This document shows, piece by piece, positions 1-13,468 of a DNA stretch of 64,000 nt; position 1 is the first letter of the stretch, and every line of letters begins with the position of its first letter. Both the position numbers and the translations under genes were made by a program. Source of the DNA: Sipunculus nudus (taxonomy: Eukaryota; Annelida; Sipuncula; Golfingiida; Sipunculidae); assembly GCA_026874595.1 (NCBI GenBank), contig CM049307.1:2627579-2691578 (forward strand), given 5' to 3'. The notes under the pieces were generated by a model. The model saw only the letters and a program-made list of their open reading frames with translations, did no database searches and had not been told where the DNA came from.

Positions 1-3000
1 ACGAACATGTGACGAACATCGGGCACACATCAGGAACACATCCCGACCCTCATAAAGCTGTGGAAAATTCCTTCAATTAGGGAACTTCAAGTATTTTAAG
101 CACAATAAATTCAATTTATTGTTCGAGTAAAGCAATCTTTAACTTGTAAGAATGCAAATCCTCCAGAATCAAACAAATTTGAAATAAATTCAAAATCTTA
201 TGTGATTCCAGTTTCTGAAATGATAATATGCAAGTCTCACAACAAAAGTAATTACTGAGAAATGCAGGGAGTGCTGGTCTCAGTAAATATACATTGTAAA
301 TGAAGTGCTGAGATATTTCTCTTCTCTTAGCGTTTAAAGGTTGTTTTTTAGTCTGCAGGCTGAGGGACTGTACTTTCTGGACGGCCCACTTGTTGTGACA
401 GTTGCTCAAAAACAGGTGTAGTGAAACTCTCCCGGCTGTAACAGCACTGTAGGCTGGCTGGTTGACCTGCAACTGCCAGCAATAACGGGTGACACCCTCC
501 CGCCTCACTTGTCAATCACTACTGCTTGACGCTGCTGCCACCTGACGCAGTCCGAGCCCTGCAGGCACAAAACACCAATATTTACATTTCATATCTACTC
601 TTAATAAATACTTAAAACAGCAGATAAATACAAAAAAACACGTCTATCAAGCTCTAAATAACGATTTCTAATGACCGTTTAAACAGAACTTCAGCGCACA
701 GAGGAAAACACAGTGACTGCCTTGCTGCAAAACTGTAAACACTGTGATAGCTTAGTCACTGAACAAGCACCCGGCGCTGCTGAAAGCAGACATTACGATC
801 GACTCAAATCCGATTCAAATGAATTATTAAGAGGCTGTTGGGTTTAACGTACAGGGTGATAAGACTGGACCTAAGAATGTATCATACTTACATATAAAAA
901 GACGTGGCTCCCATCGCCCGGCTTGTATATTCCGATAGACGCTGTGTGTAACTACAGACCGTATACTTGCTAGTGCTTGTGACATGTCAGTCGGGACACT
1001 GAAATGGGACAAGCTTTGGCTATTCATCATCTGATCATAATATTTTAGGGGGCGCCTCGGAGAAACACCGTGATTGGCTATTGGGGCCCCAAGTGGCAGG
1101 CGTAGAGTATATCGTGATATGGTGGGCTAAATTAATAGACCAAGATAGGAGCTCCACATTGCTGCTATACACGAACAACAACAATTTACATATTCACTAT
1201 ATCACGTTTAATACTTTTGTGAGTAATTGTATTGAAATCGGCACTATTTAAAACTGGAAAGCAATTTTCAGATTACATTATTCTTTTCCTGTTCTTTATA
1301 TATCACTCTAAATTTCATTATATATATTTTTATGATCATTAATGTTCCCGTTGTATCAGGATGTTTCACGACAAATTAATTTTTGTGCCCAAAAATGAAT
1401 AAATATTGGCCTAAATATTACACTTTTATTTACGTATGTCTATGATAATTTTTTTTGTATGTTTTCTAACATATCACAGGACTTGGCGTTACAAATGTGA
1501 TCAATTTTCAATTAAAACCTCCGAAACCAATTGCCGTTCAATAAAACGTTAAATTTCCACACATCTCCCTAAAACACGCGTCCTAATCATCGGCGGTAGC
1601 CATGTTGTCGGGTATCGATTGTTACCTGTGTTTTGTACCAGGTATACGAACCACAGGTTCGTCTATTATCCCCAGACTCGGCACCAAGCAACAAAGAAGA
1701 CTATAACAACAATTATATATGGCATCCATCCACAAACGAAGCACCATGACACGATTAGCCGGGCCATTCGAATCAACAACCTGCACAAGAGAAGTTAATT
1801 AACAACTGCAATTAAAAGCGAATCCCGAAGGAACGAAGCTCTGCCAGAGCGCCTTAGGATCACGTGAAAGTGAATTCACCCGAGTAAACACAAATAGCTC
1901 CGTGCTTTTTGTTATAAAGGCCTGCCATTATGTGCACCACAGTTCTTGTACGAGTGTGACACAAAGACCTGCACTGTATTTGACCGCAAATACCCCGGCC
2001 CGCCAGTTTCCCAGTATGCATCATTAAGTTTTCTTACAAAAGCTGTTTTTCTTTTATGCACATATTCTGAATACACGCGGAGACCCTTGGCCTCTGGATG
2101 AAAGCAATGATGTGGCGTAATATTTATAGACTTGGTATTTATATGTGATGTTTCGAGCTTTAATAAATGGTAAAAAATGATATTTGATTCGTATTTTATG
2201 ACGCAGATAGAATGTTCATGGGCTTAACTTAAAACTGGAGCGAAATACCAGTAGCAGTTGTAATGGCTTTTCTGTGTTTATGAGCGTTTAACGGTAAAAA
2301 TAATGTAGCCTAACCCAAGTATTGGCACTATAACTTTTTAAATGGTCAATTTGACATATTAACAGATAAGACCGCATTCCTATCTTACTATTTCTTGTTA
2401 TTTATAAGTAAAGGGCATACCGTGGTATACCTCCATATGTAAAGGGATCGTGGGAAGATAACCTGTGTGTGTGTGTGTGTCTGAGAGAGATGTCGTATGT
2501 CAGAAAGGTACTGGAATAAGAAAATGATACAATTGATATCATTCGTTTCGTTGTATGATATAAAGTAGCATTTAAAATGGGCGACTTATAGTTCGACATG
2601 GCTGTACTGTTTAATGTACCAGCTGATTGATATATCTGTTTGAATGTTTAGTTGGTGCGTGCACAGACAGACAGAAAGACACACATATAGAAACAATGTA
2701 TATATTATGATATATAATATATAGGTAATAGCCAAGTTCTGAAATGAGCTTTGTTTGTCTGAATAAAGATGGTATTATTATAATAGTCTGGCATATCAAC
2801 TGTGTCAACACAGGGTTGGTCTTTATAAATAGCAACAAAGAAATTTTCGGAATTTGAATTCCTAATCTGCTGGTATCATATATATATATATGTCCGAAAC
2901 ACCCACATTCGAAAAACTATCCATTTTCTTGTAATGAAATTTCAATCTGGTATCTATTTATATGTAGGGTTTTGATATATCCCAATTTCGATTCTGTGTG

Positions 3001-3190
3001 CTTGTAAATGTGGGGTTGATTTGATATATCCCAATTTAAATTATACATGTGATAGTGTGTATGGGCTTTTTGTATTGTTGGCAAAGGGTTTTATCATTTG
3101 GAGTTCATTATATATACGGCATGTATATTTGTTGTTACATCCGTCAAGGTAATTGCTGTTACTCACAAAGCAATATGTTCCCATACACAC
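1..3190. other. No gene recognised
   Basis: AT-rich sequence. Open frames here are short and show no family resemblance, codon pattern or motif I recognise. A short (GT)n run lies near 2465-2480 and an (AT)n run near 2878-2892. Distal exons or UTR of a neighbouring gene cannot be excluded. Confidence 0.6.
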
Positions 3191-3194
3191 AATA

Positions 3195-4400
3195 AATGCA
3201 TAATTTCTTCTTTTTTTTCGCCCCTCCCTTTCTTTGTCGCTCCGATTTTATATCTCTGTCTGTTTCTCTTTCTCTCGGTCTAATTCTTTGTTTCTCACCT
3301 CTCTCTTTCTCTCTCTCTCTCTGACATACCCCACCCTCGTTCCTCCCTTTCACTTCTCCTCTATATATATCCCCTCTCTATCTCTCTCTCTCCTCTCTTC
3401 CTCTCTCTATCTCACATATTTGCCTATACTATATTTTTGTTCGTCTGATCTTCTTTCTCACTCTGTATTTGTGAGACAGCCAGTATATAGCTTTCTAGAA
3501 GTCCCACTGTCTGTATTTCTGTCTGCATGTCTTTCTTCTTCACCTTACATTGCACGAGTCTGATAACCTCTCACGCTCGTCTGTCTACATCATATTTCTC
3601 TTTTGTCTGTCTGCATATACCTGTCCTTCAGTGTATTACACGTTTGTCTTTCTGTCTCTCCCGCCTGTCTATACATTATATTCCACGTTTCACTATCTAC
3701 CTCTCCAGCTCATCTGTCTACATCATATTTCTCTTGTGTCTGTCTGCATACCTGTCCTTCAGTGTATTACACGTTTGTCTTTCTGTCTCTCCCGTCTGTC
3801 TATACATTATATTCCACGTTTCACTATCTACCTCTCCCGCTCGTCTGTCTACATCATATTTCTCTTTTGTCTGTCTGCATACCTGTCTTTCAGTTTATTA
3901 CACGTCTCTCGTCTGCCTATATACATCACATTTCACGTTTCACTATCAATCTCTCCCTCTCGTCTGCCGACAGCATATTACTGTCTGCATGCCTGTCTCT
4001 CTCAATTTTATTTCTTATTTGTCTGTCTGTCTGTCTCTTTCTACATTAGAGTTCTCGTTTGTTTGTCTCTCTCTCTCTCTGCATTATATTTCTCTTCTGT
4101 CTGTCCGTATGCCTTTGTCTCCGTCCTTTTTATTTCTCATTTGTCTGCCTCTCTCTCTCTCTCTTCAGTATATTTAACGTGTTTCTGTCTGTTATTCTCC
4201 TTTGCCTATATTAGATTTCTCGTTTGTCTGTCTGTCTTTCTCTCCAGTATGTATATTTAACATTTGTCTGCCTGTCTCTCTCCTCTGCCTTCAATAGTTT
4301 TCTCGTTTTTCTGTCTGCCTCTCTCTCCAGTATATTTCACATTTGTCTTTCTGTCTGTTCTCAGCCTTTATTATATTTCTTGTTTGTCTGTTCTGTGTGC
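3195..4400 (+). repeat. 1.2-kb pyrimidine-rich low-complexity tract
   Basis: The plus strand is dominated by CT, CTGT and CTCT motifs (the minus strand is purine-rich). It carries long open frames in all three forward frames, rich in Ser, Leu, Cys, Phe and Tyr. Simultaneous openness in three frames is a composition effect and not evidence of protein coding. Confidence 0.9.
3572..3965 (+). repeat. Tandem ~132-bp repeat, about three copies
   Basis: Inside the pyrimidine tract a longer unit recurs. The phrase CATATTTCTC starts at 3591, 3724 and 3855 (spacing 133 and 131), and each copy continues through GTATTACACG and TATTCCACGTTTCACTAT phrases. Copies differ by small substitutions and indels; the third decays towards 3965. 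Confidence 0.8.
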
Positions 4401-5914
4401 CCCGTCACCTCTGACACCACATGCTCCCCGAGTGTGTTGAATGTAAAGGACACGTCCGGGGGGCCGGCCAAAGGGTCGACCCCTCTGTCACCTGTTAGTG
4501 TCGAGCCAATCACGAGCATCATTATTCTGTAGCTAAGAGTCTTTTGATATAGCTCACCCGTGGCAAACCCTGTCATATGAACCTGAAGAAAAGGAACTAC
4601 TGTTAACCTGGGTTAGGTATGTGGTTTATACAGATGATGATAACATCCTTCACTGACCCGTAACATTATCGTCAGCCTCTCGCTGCCTTGGGCGTAAAAT
4701 AACAAAGCGCGCAGGCGCAGATAATGTTACGAAAGTGGTCCCGGATCACTGCGTAGGGCAATCGATGACAGTGACGCCAACCTGCGCCGAGTCAACGAAA
4801 CATGGGACCAGCGGACGCGCCACATTCCCACGTAATTGCGCACTATTTGTAAAATGTTCGTCTACGTCTTCACAAAAGACTCGGGGTGCCGCAAAGACTT
4901 ACCTTGCTACCCTGCGCAAAGATTTTTTTTTCAGAACAGAACATGCTCAAAGGGATACCATGAGGGCGCTGAACCGTGAAATTGGTTTGTGCAAAAGACC
5001 AGCACTTGACGAATTTCGATTCAGCCAAGTTGTCAATAAGCCACCCGCTAGAGAATGTCTCTGACATTTTGGAGGAATTTGAACTCGAGCGTGAGTGTAC
5101 CGGCCGGGTGACGTTTCATATAACCCCGTCCTTCGCCCTTTTCTTAAAGCCTAAGGGATTGGGTGGGAGTGGCTAAAGCAAACGCCTTCTTGAAGTTCAG
5201 TTTATAATGAGAATAATAAGAAGAATATAAAATATTGTAAAGTCGAAAATTAAAAAAACATCTAATCATATAAAGGGTTAAATAGGTATTCATGCATGAA
5301 AAGTCAATGGTTTATTGCTTTATATACGTATATTCCCTCAAAATATGATGTTATATAAATACTACTTACAACTTCCAACATTTGGTAAAAGTGGTAAATG
5401 CAAAGTGTAAACCATGTATGTCATGACAGCAAAGATGACAACGAAAAGACGATAAAATGTGTTAAAAATATGTCTTTCGATTGATCCAAAATACCCTCAG
5501 ATATATCAGCCTTAGAAGTCATATATATAAGTTTTTCAATCAGTATGAGAGCTCAAATCCATGACCCAGCCATCCAGACCATGACGTCACAATATAACTC
5601 ACTGTCCAGACCGCGATACGAAACTCTTATCGGAACATTCCTGGCCCTGGTGGTGAAACCTTGCATCATCGCTACAGAGAGCAATGATTGAATGGAAGAG
5701 TTCTAGAACGAATGTATTATGACCACAGCCTGAGGAGTGTATCGACAATGGGATGGCTCAATGCAGAGGCACGTTTAGACACAAGCCAGGTGAACACCAC
5801 TGATGACAGATGCAATTATTGATAACTCCAGTTTGAAATCTAATGACGTGGCTCATCTTGCAGAGATTCGTGCTAAACAAATACCAAGTGGATATGAGGG
5901 TTCCACCAACATCA
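4401..5914. other. No gene recognised
   Basis: A GC-richer stretch (about 4400-5180) is followed by AT-rich sequence. Frames of 60-110 codons occur on both strands around 4735-5176, but they overlap one another and resemble nothing I know. Confidence 0.5.
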
Positions 5915-5918
5915 TTAA

Positions 5919-8104
5919 GGGGTGAACCCACCAAAGCCGACACGCGTCCCGACACGTCTCTCGACACGCTTTACGACACAGATGACGTCCAGTGTGTCGC
6001 GACGTCCGCCTGTGTCGTGGCAGTGGACCAGCTCACACGACACATCGTGGAGAAGCACACGACACAAGAAGTGTCGGCTTTGCATCGCGGGCCTTGCGAC
6101 ACGATCGAACATGTTCGAATTGTCGTGCGATAATAACGCGTGTCGGGTTGCGTCGGTTTCTTCTCGACGCAACTCGACACGGATTGTGCTGTGGTACTGG
6201 ACGTGCGACACACTTTTCACGGCACATACCGACACGCAGCACTACGTGGAGTGAGTGGGTCAATGTCAAGGTCACTTCCATGCGTTCCAGCCAATCAGGA
6301 GGCAATTTTCTGTTGTCTATCATCGGTCCTGCCTAAGACTGGGTATCGGTCTGCCTATTTAGGTACAATACGTATTGCGATACACTCAATTCGATATCCG
6401 AAACGTATTGACGATACGTACCATTTTTCTTTGTACGTGTATATCATTTTCTGCATAAAAGTTCTGAATATATAATGTTTCTTAGTTTTTTAATAAACAG
6501 CATATTCCCAATATTCTGCATTTATACTTGATATTGAATAAATAAAAAAGACCAAATCAGTTAATAAAAAAAAACTGAAAAAAAATTATTTAATGTATCA
6601 GGTCCTTTTAAGCAGGTCCTTTAAAACAAAACACAAACCTGAGCAAAAAAACAGGGGCTGCTCTTTCTCTTTAGGGTAGATATATTTTCATATCACAGGA
6701 TGAGCCAAATTTGTCGTTTGATAGATGGCTTGAAATATGTAATATGTGGAGTACAAACTGAAAATAACTTCCAAGCCTTTATAGATAACTTTATTCAGTT
6801 GACATAAACTGATTCATAGCCATCAGCCATCTTGAATCCCTGTGTCCTTGACCTACCATAAGTCATGTCCCAAAGCACTAGTTATTGTCCACCAGGTGGC
6901 AGCACAGACATAGCAATTGTGCTTACAGTTCCAAATCAAGTATTCACACAAACTTTCCAAACCCCGTTGCCTTAACCTCCTTTACTGGATATATAGACTA
7001 CTGAATATTAAAAAAAAAGATCTTGTTATAGCCCTTTGCACTCCCCTTTTCCCAATATTATTTTATATTCGGTCTGGAAAATCATACGCCTTTTTCCATG
7101 TCTTGATAGTTTACAGTCGTTGAACATTTACCCCTCCCTCAAGGCACTGATCATTCAAAGCATTAGTCAAAAGGAGCTTTGGCCAGTATATAAGCACCTG
7201 GGGAAATTGTTGCGCTAACACTTGAATCAAGTAAAAGTAAAATGGTGAAATTATAAACCCATATACATGCCCTACTGTGATCACAAAATTAAAAAAATAA
7301 ATAAATAATTTAATATAATGGTAGCAACATGTAATATAAAGTATTGATGTCATCAATAACGCCAGGAACGTCAGAAATCACGGGCCTCGTGGTGTGGGGG
7401 GGGGGGGGGGGGGGTGACAAAGGTATAGGAATATGGACAAAGTAAAATGTGGACAAAGTAACATGTGCCCCGTTCACTTTTTAAGAGAATAAAACGCATA
7501 TTTTTGTACTTAACGATTTCGAGATCATATTTTCAGTTTTTCTTGTTTCTTAATATTTATATCATCTCTCTGTCATTTGCGCATCTCATAACAAGAAATG
7601 TAGGATATCGTGAATGTTCAAACAAATAATTAAAACTGAGCAAAATTAACTTTTATTCTCAAATTATATACACCGTATTATGTGTTGGAAAATGATATTG
7701 AGAAAGTTTTTATATTCTGGTTGGTTGTTTTACTGTCTTCATTATCATGAACGGTGCTTTTGCCTGAACTCTGGTGGATTGCCCCCCCCCCCCTCATATT
7801 TCCTGAAAAACAGGACTCATGTGAGTATCGCTCAAACGCGCCCGATTGTCATCGGAGCCTTTGTCTTGTTTAAGTCTGAAAATTCAAAATATAAAATATA
7901 AAGTGGCTATAGCTTTATTGCTAAACAATGTGTGTCGCGGGCGTGTCGGTCAATTGGTTTGTTATTTTGGCTGCACGACACACTTCATGACACGCTCGGC
8001 GACACAAACCGACACAACCAAGTGTCGGTGTGTGTCGCCTGATTTCTGTGTCGGCCTGCGTCGCGCTGTGTCGAGATGCGTGTCGACCTTGGTGGGTTCA
8101 CCCC
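5919..8104. mobile_element. TTAA-flanked inverted-repeat element with CGACAC-rich ends
   Basis: TTAA occurs at 5915-5918 and 8105-8108. Immediately inside, GGGGTGAACCCACCAA begins at 5919 and its reverse complement ends at 8104, and the inverted match continues through CGACACGC-type sequence. About 340 bp at the left end and 185 bp at the right end are packed with CGACAC or its complement GTGTCG (about 14 and 10 copies by eye), giving CpG-rich ends around an AT-rich centre. TTAA target duplications are known for piggyBac and Kolobok transposons. The GGGG start does not look like the CCC start of piggyBac, so Kolobok-like is my preference. I see no transposase, so it is probably non-autonomous. 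The centre includes a G-run at 7396-7414 and a C-run near 7782-7792. Confidence 0.75.
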
Positions 8105-8108
8105 TTAA

Positions 8109-11100
8109 ACACAGATCGGGCAAACGAGTATGCATTCATTCCCGTTCATGTGGTTGTGTTCGTGTATTTGTCCATAACATAGCTCATGCAATCGTGAACG
8201 GAATCTCACGATATTTTCAGGGTATTCCGGGAAAAGGCCAATGAGGAATAGATTAGTTTTTGGAGCGGATCTGTCACCTTATCCAGATGCAGGAACGACA
8301 TCAAGGAATATTTACAAATATGCAGTCATTTATGCACGAATGAACCTGGGAATTGGCCAATTTAAATGGGACCATCCCACGGTAGGGACCCTCATTAAAA
8401 ATCGATTTATTTATCCAAACAATTCAAATTAAACTGCAGCGATACGATGCTGTCTCAACCTCTTTTATTACAAGCGACCATCGCCTCCATGAAATAATTT
8501 TTAATCCCACACTGCATGACTATTCATACATAAGGACTTATTTATTACTGATAAATTTTCATTGTATTATAAACGAGCCTGAAATGTCCCGCTTGACCTT
8601 TGTATTTGCCTTTTGTCTACCATTAAACGCCCTGTGCCTTAAATTATCCCATTCCGTGTTCCCTCGCTACGGATGCACGGTCAGATCTCCGACACTCCTT
8701 TTCGCTATACCATGCGTCCCCTGCCTTCCTTTACAGTGCGATACCAGGCACGGCCTAGGATGTATGCTCGTTACACAAGATAAGATAAACCTGGCCAATA
8801 CACCGCAGGGAGAGTCGGATTTCACGCCGTTTTTTTCTTCACTGTGTGTAGTGACTGCATGGTTAGGCCACACACAATTTTAAAAGATAGTTATGAACAG
8901 ACCAGGGGACAAACGTTACAATGCGGAGTGAATAGGATATTTCTAATTCACTGATGGAGTCAAAATATATGGAATTATACAAGAAGAATGCTTGTTATGA
9001 GCTTCATTTCTTGAAATTTGTACACAACATGTTTAGTCTATTTTCCAAGAATACTATAAATACTTTGAAGGGATTGAGGCAAGGACACCAGTTTGCTACG
9101 TAATCAGTGTACGTTCACAAAAGGGGAAAATGATCCGCTAGAATTTAGCTGCATAAAAGAGGAGCCAGTATACGTTTACAAAAAGGGGAAAATGATCCGA
9201 CAGCATTTAGCTGCATAATCGAGGAGCTGGTGTACGTTCACAAAAAGTGGGATTATGATCCGCCAAAATACGAGCGCTGATTCCGAAGACCAGTATCTAA
9301 TCAGTGTGACCTTATGGTCAGAGATGCACTTTTTCTTGTTTCTTAAACATGCTATCGGACGCTAAGGAAGTCATTTCTACTGATGGGGGGGGGGGGGGGG
9401 GGGGGGTATTTGAGAAGGAAAATTTGCTTTCCATGCATGGTATTAAAATAAGTGATATTTGCATATAACAGAGCAAGCTTTAAAAAGATAAAACATTTGT
9501 AAATAGTTATTAGACTTCCTTTTAATAATGATGTCAGTACAATTTCAAAATAAATAAAATAATAAAAAATAATATCAACAGGGACAGAACTACAAACAGT
9601 TTTGCATTCCCTGAGGTTCATCATTGGCACACAGCCAATGATTTGATTCCTAGAACAAAAGTGTTTCCCTTACGAAGGTAAATATACGGAGGATCATGAG
9701 TGTCGTAAAAATGTTCAGACCAAAAGGAAGGAAACAATATAATTATATACAATCTAACAAGGGTTTGCTCAAGTTGATAACAAATGGAATATGTGCATTC
9801 TACGGTACTTCACAACTTATGTTGTACATCTATATATATCGTACAAATAAATGGTTTCCTTGTGAAGCTTGACAATGCGCTTTGTATTTGGAGGCGTTTT
9901 ATATATTTAGGATTCAGTGATTTCTTTTCTTATTTCGGGCGGCCCGTGTTTTATTTTTGTATCCGCGGTCCTTATATACGACAACACAATTATAAAATAT
10001 TTTGTTGTTTTTCCCATGATGTCCCTTTTCCTTTCTTTAATCTCCCAGGAAATATAATCCCGCAGGGCTTGTGTACATACACGTACAGTTTGGGATCTGT
10101 CTGTCCGCCGAGCCGCAGACAAGTGCACCGATCTGTGCTGTACCATATATCGACGCGTGCTGCCATCTCGCGGGAAGTTAAAAAAACACTGCTGTGCATT
10201 GTTCAACGAAATCTCCTGCAGTTGTTAGTAAGATTCAACTGAGACATAACCCTGGCATGACGGACAAGTCTTCGCTCATTTATAACTGCATATTCTAAAT
10301 ATCTTAAAGCGCACAAGTTACAGTTTTTCCTTAATAAGTTGTTAGCTGATCAGTGATTGAAGATTAATGCACCACCGTGAAAACTGCATATGTGTGTGTG
10401 TGTGTGTGTGTTTGTGGTGGGGGGGGGGGGGTTAATCAAACTAGAGAGCGCATGCTTCCACAAGCGGCTGATCCGCAACCACAGCTTAATGTAACCAATC
10501 AACTCCTAAATCATTTAATTGTTCTTTGTCCCATGGCCTATGCTTCTTAAAAATGTAACAGAAATTCATAGAGAACTTGTGTGGTAGCGATATTGGGTTG
10601 AAAAAAAAAACAAAAAAAAAAACAAAAAAAAACAAAAAAAAACAGGCAGATGAGCGAGATTAAATGGATCCTCTCCACAATGTTCTCATTCCTCCTGGAC
10701 TCTTTCACTGAAACTCATTGAAAATCTTTGGAGATATTTATATTTATTAAAACAAATCATGTGAATTCAGCCCGTATCTACTGATCCTGTCTGCCCCTAA
10801 CTGTAACGGTATCCTCCTTGTCTCATGGCCGAATCTTCCTAAACAGTTGATTGAAAATTACCCAGAGCCTATCAAATGGCACCATGACCCAGAGAACTTA
10901 GCAAATACATGTACATGTCTTATAAAATATGAAAATAGACTGTTGTAGCTACAAAATGAATGATCGAGTCATAATCATTTGCGCTTGATCCTTTTTCTCG
11001 TTTGAAGACAAGCTTGACACGAGATTGACGAGACGTCAGTGATTTGCTCAGAGCGCATCGATTGCTAACTTTGGTTATACAGCTCAACAAATTCCACATG

Positions 11101-11159
11101 GCAAACAAATCTCTGAAAATGGACAAAAATATAGGCATTTCTCTGTTACACATTCATGC
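8109..11159. other. No gene recognised; simple repeats
   Basis: Non-coding-looking sequence. It contains a G-run at 9385-9406, a (GT)n plus G-run near 10391-10431 and an A-rich run with regularly spaced C near 10600-10643. The frame on plus 9784-10242 overlaps an opposite-strand frame and has no recognisable domain. Confidence 0.5.
9111..9262 (+). repeat. Short tandem repeat, ~61-62-bp unit, 2.5 copies
   Basis: ACGTTCACAAAA-type starts occur at 9111, 9172 and 9234, followed by GGGGAAAATGATCCG and, in the first two units, ATTTAGCTGCATAA. Divergence between units is modest. Confidence 0.75.
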
Positions 11160-11530
11160 ATTTTTTTTCAGCTGACTTTAAGTCAGCTGAGCTATGGCGA
11201 TCACCCTTAGTCCGAAGGTCAAAAGGTCACAAATCGTAACCGTTGAAAGGGAAAACCTTTAACTTATTATTGAGACAGGTCTTAGGCAATTCTCATTGGA
11301 AACTTGAAATTGGTTCACAGTGACCTTTACTCGGCGAACCAAAAAAAAAAAAACCCGCAAAAAACCTATGATTTTGAGGACTCTGAACGTTAGAAACCTC
11401 TGAGTGTCAGAGACTGATGAACACATATTTGTCCTCCACTTCCTGAGGAAATGGGGCATTGATTTGGCCACGCCTATCTGTCTGTCCGTCCTCTGCCTGT
11501 CTGTCGCCATGCCCGGCCGTCAAGTTTTCG
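11160..11530 (+). repeat. Dispersed repeat end, mollusc-style
   Basis: The phrase GTCAGCTGAGCTATGGCGAT, followed by CACCCTTAGTCCG and later TGTCTGTCCGTCC, resembles a dispersed element I associate with mollusc genomes. A related phrase occurs at 25228-25275 (CATCTGAACTATGGCGAG then CCGTCCGTCCGTCC). Family assignment is inference from memory. Confidence 0.45.
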
Positions 11531-11748
11531 TTTGCGGACGATAACTTTCTTAAATTTCACCCAGGCCAGGTTCCTTCAAATTTGGTATTAAGGTTCCGCG
11601 TTGGAATATTTTGAATAGTATTGCCTTTGGTCGCGCCACCTGTATTGAGCAAGAATTGTTTGTGCATTACACATTAGATTTCAAACAATAAGTTCCCTAG
11701 AAATCATCAGATTTTGATCAAATTGTGTAAAATGGATTCTCTAATAAC
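11531..11748 (+). repeat. Left arm of 218-bp inverted repeat
   Basis: The sequence starting TTTGCGGACGATAACTTTC and ending CTCTAATAACA is repeated in reverse complement at 13464-13683 with few differences. The arms enclose about 1.7 kb containing an (AT)n tract and two 30-bp arrays. Confidence 0.9.
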
Positions 11749-12664
11749 ATTGCTTTTGATGACACCATCCATGTTGACCAACTTTATGCGATCCTCAGTT
11801 ATTTGTCCAAGATTAGACAGAACATATGTACACGTTAGTACATTTTGTTACTCATCAGATATACACGTTTTGGTCTTGAATTGTCGGGAATGATATCAAG
11901 TTTATCCTGTAGGGAGTTACTTCCCATACGTTCACCTATATCCTGAGAAATTTTTTATTTACAATGTGCGATTGCAGCGCCCTCTATCAAACTAAACCAG
12001 GTCGTTAAATGTGTAGTTGTAGTACTCTATTTTACCGCTAGGGACTATATCTCCCTTCATTAATTGCTACAAACGGGGCAATTTTAAAATGTGCCTATAC
12101 AGAATGTATAAAAAGGTTGAGATTTTGGCCTCTCTTGAATGATTTGGTAACTAAATTCCTATATCTCCTTAACACACAATTCTGACACGAATGCATTAAA
12201 GCCAAAATGACCCCACAAATCAGTCCTAAACAAACATTTGGATACCATGTCTTTTACTGGTCCCAACTTAAAAACACAAGGGAGTATGGGTCACGGTGCT
12301 AAGCTATGTACATGTTTTCGAAAAATCTCAGCAAATTTAAAAGAGGTTAGATTGTAATTTCTTTTTGCAAATGGAAATATAGTCTGAATTTGATATAAAT
12401 GTTTCACTTTATCTTAGTAACCTGTTAACCACACAGTTTCTCACAACGTAAACTTTTGATTTTATGATGGAGCGCCTTGTATGGTCTCTATACACAGGAT
12501 CACAATCTTAGTGAAAACACACTTTCATCGGCAAAAGGTATGATGATAGTCTGATGAATCTGCCAGTCCATATAAACCACCAGCAGGGGTAATATGAAAT
12601 GTCATGGAACTAATTTATAAAGACATTTTTCCTAGATGGGTAAAGCTAGATGAATTATATTTCT

Positions 12665-12668
<4 letters not shown>
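11749..12668. other. No gene recognised
   Basis: AT-rich sequence between the inverted-repeat arm and the AT microsatellite. No frame of note. Confidence 0.5.

Positions 12669-12727
<59 letters not shown>
12669..12727. repeat. (AT)n microsatellite
   Basis: About 29 uninterrupted AT dinucleotides. Encoded YIYIYI peptides are artefacts. Confidence 0.97.
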
Positions 12728-12730
<3 letters not shown>

Positions 12731-12810
12731 CGCCACATGAACTGATATTCTGTGCGATGCATCAATTACCCCATGTTATATTTACTATTAGACTTTAAAT
12801 AATAAGTGCA

Positions 12811-12930
12811 AAGTCCCACAGGAGGCGCAGGCCAAAAACTAAATCCCACAGGAGGCGCAGGCTTAAAACTAAGTCCCACAGGAGGCGAAGGCCAAAAACT
12901 ACGTCCCACAGGAGGCGCAGGCAAAAAACT
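12811..12930 (+). repeat. 30-bp tandem repeat, four copies
   Basis: Units start exactly at 12811, 12841, 12871 and 12901, each of the form TCCCACAGGAGGCG followed by (C/A)AGGC and an A-rich tail. Substitutions are few. Confidence 0.95.
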
Positions 12931-13069
12931 AGCTGACCCTCTGTTACTGAAATGCACATGTCTTGAGTCAAAGTTACGCAAACGCGGGCGATCAACCAAG
13001 CATTGAATTCCCGGAGCTCAGAGTGTATCTGTGCATCATACGCTTCTCAGTCAGTGGTCATACACTTCA

Positions 13070-13468
13070 GCCGTCCAAGATTTCCAAGCAGCAAGAGCAG
13101 CCGTCCCAGATCTCCCTGCAGCAAGAGCAGCCGTCCCAGATCTCCCAGCGGCAAGAGCAGCCGTCCCAGATCTCCCAGCAGAAAGACCGCAGTCGACCCA
13201 GATCTCCAAGCAGCAAGAGCAGCCCTCCCAGATCTCCCAGCAGCAAGAGCAGCCGTCCCAGATCTCCCAGCAGCAAGAGCAGCCGTCCCAGATCTCTCAA
13301 CAGCAAGAGCAGCCGTTCCAGATCTCCCAGCAGCAAGAGCAGCCGTCCCAGATCTCTCAACAGCAAGAGCAGCCGTTCCAGATCTCCCAGCAGCAAGAAC
13401 AGCCGTTCCAGATCTCTCAACAGCAAGAGCAGCCGTTGCTGTTGAGAGATCTTGGACGGCTGCTGTTA
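13070..13468 (+). repeat. 30-bp tandem array A with terminal hairpin
   Basis: About 12 copies of a 30-bp unit centred on CCGTCCCAGATCTCCCAGCA. Because 30 is divisible by three, several frames on both strands stay open and translate to decapeptide repeats such as SRPRSPSSKS. At 13438-13468 one unit is present in inverted orientation directly after the last forward unit, so the end can fold into a hairpin. Openness in competing frames argues against real coding. Confidence 0.9.

Noticed and set aside
3234-4532. Several 100-236-codon frames rich in Ser, Leu and Cys
   Set aside because: All three forward frames are open at once because the strand is nearly all pyrimidine; no domain, no conservation signal.
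5843-6475. Six overlapping 80-114-codon frames on both strands
   Set aside because: They lie in the CGACAC-rich end of the TTAA element; openness reflects GC-rich motif repetition and not genes.
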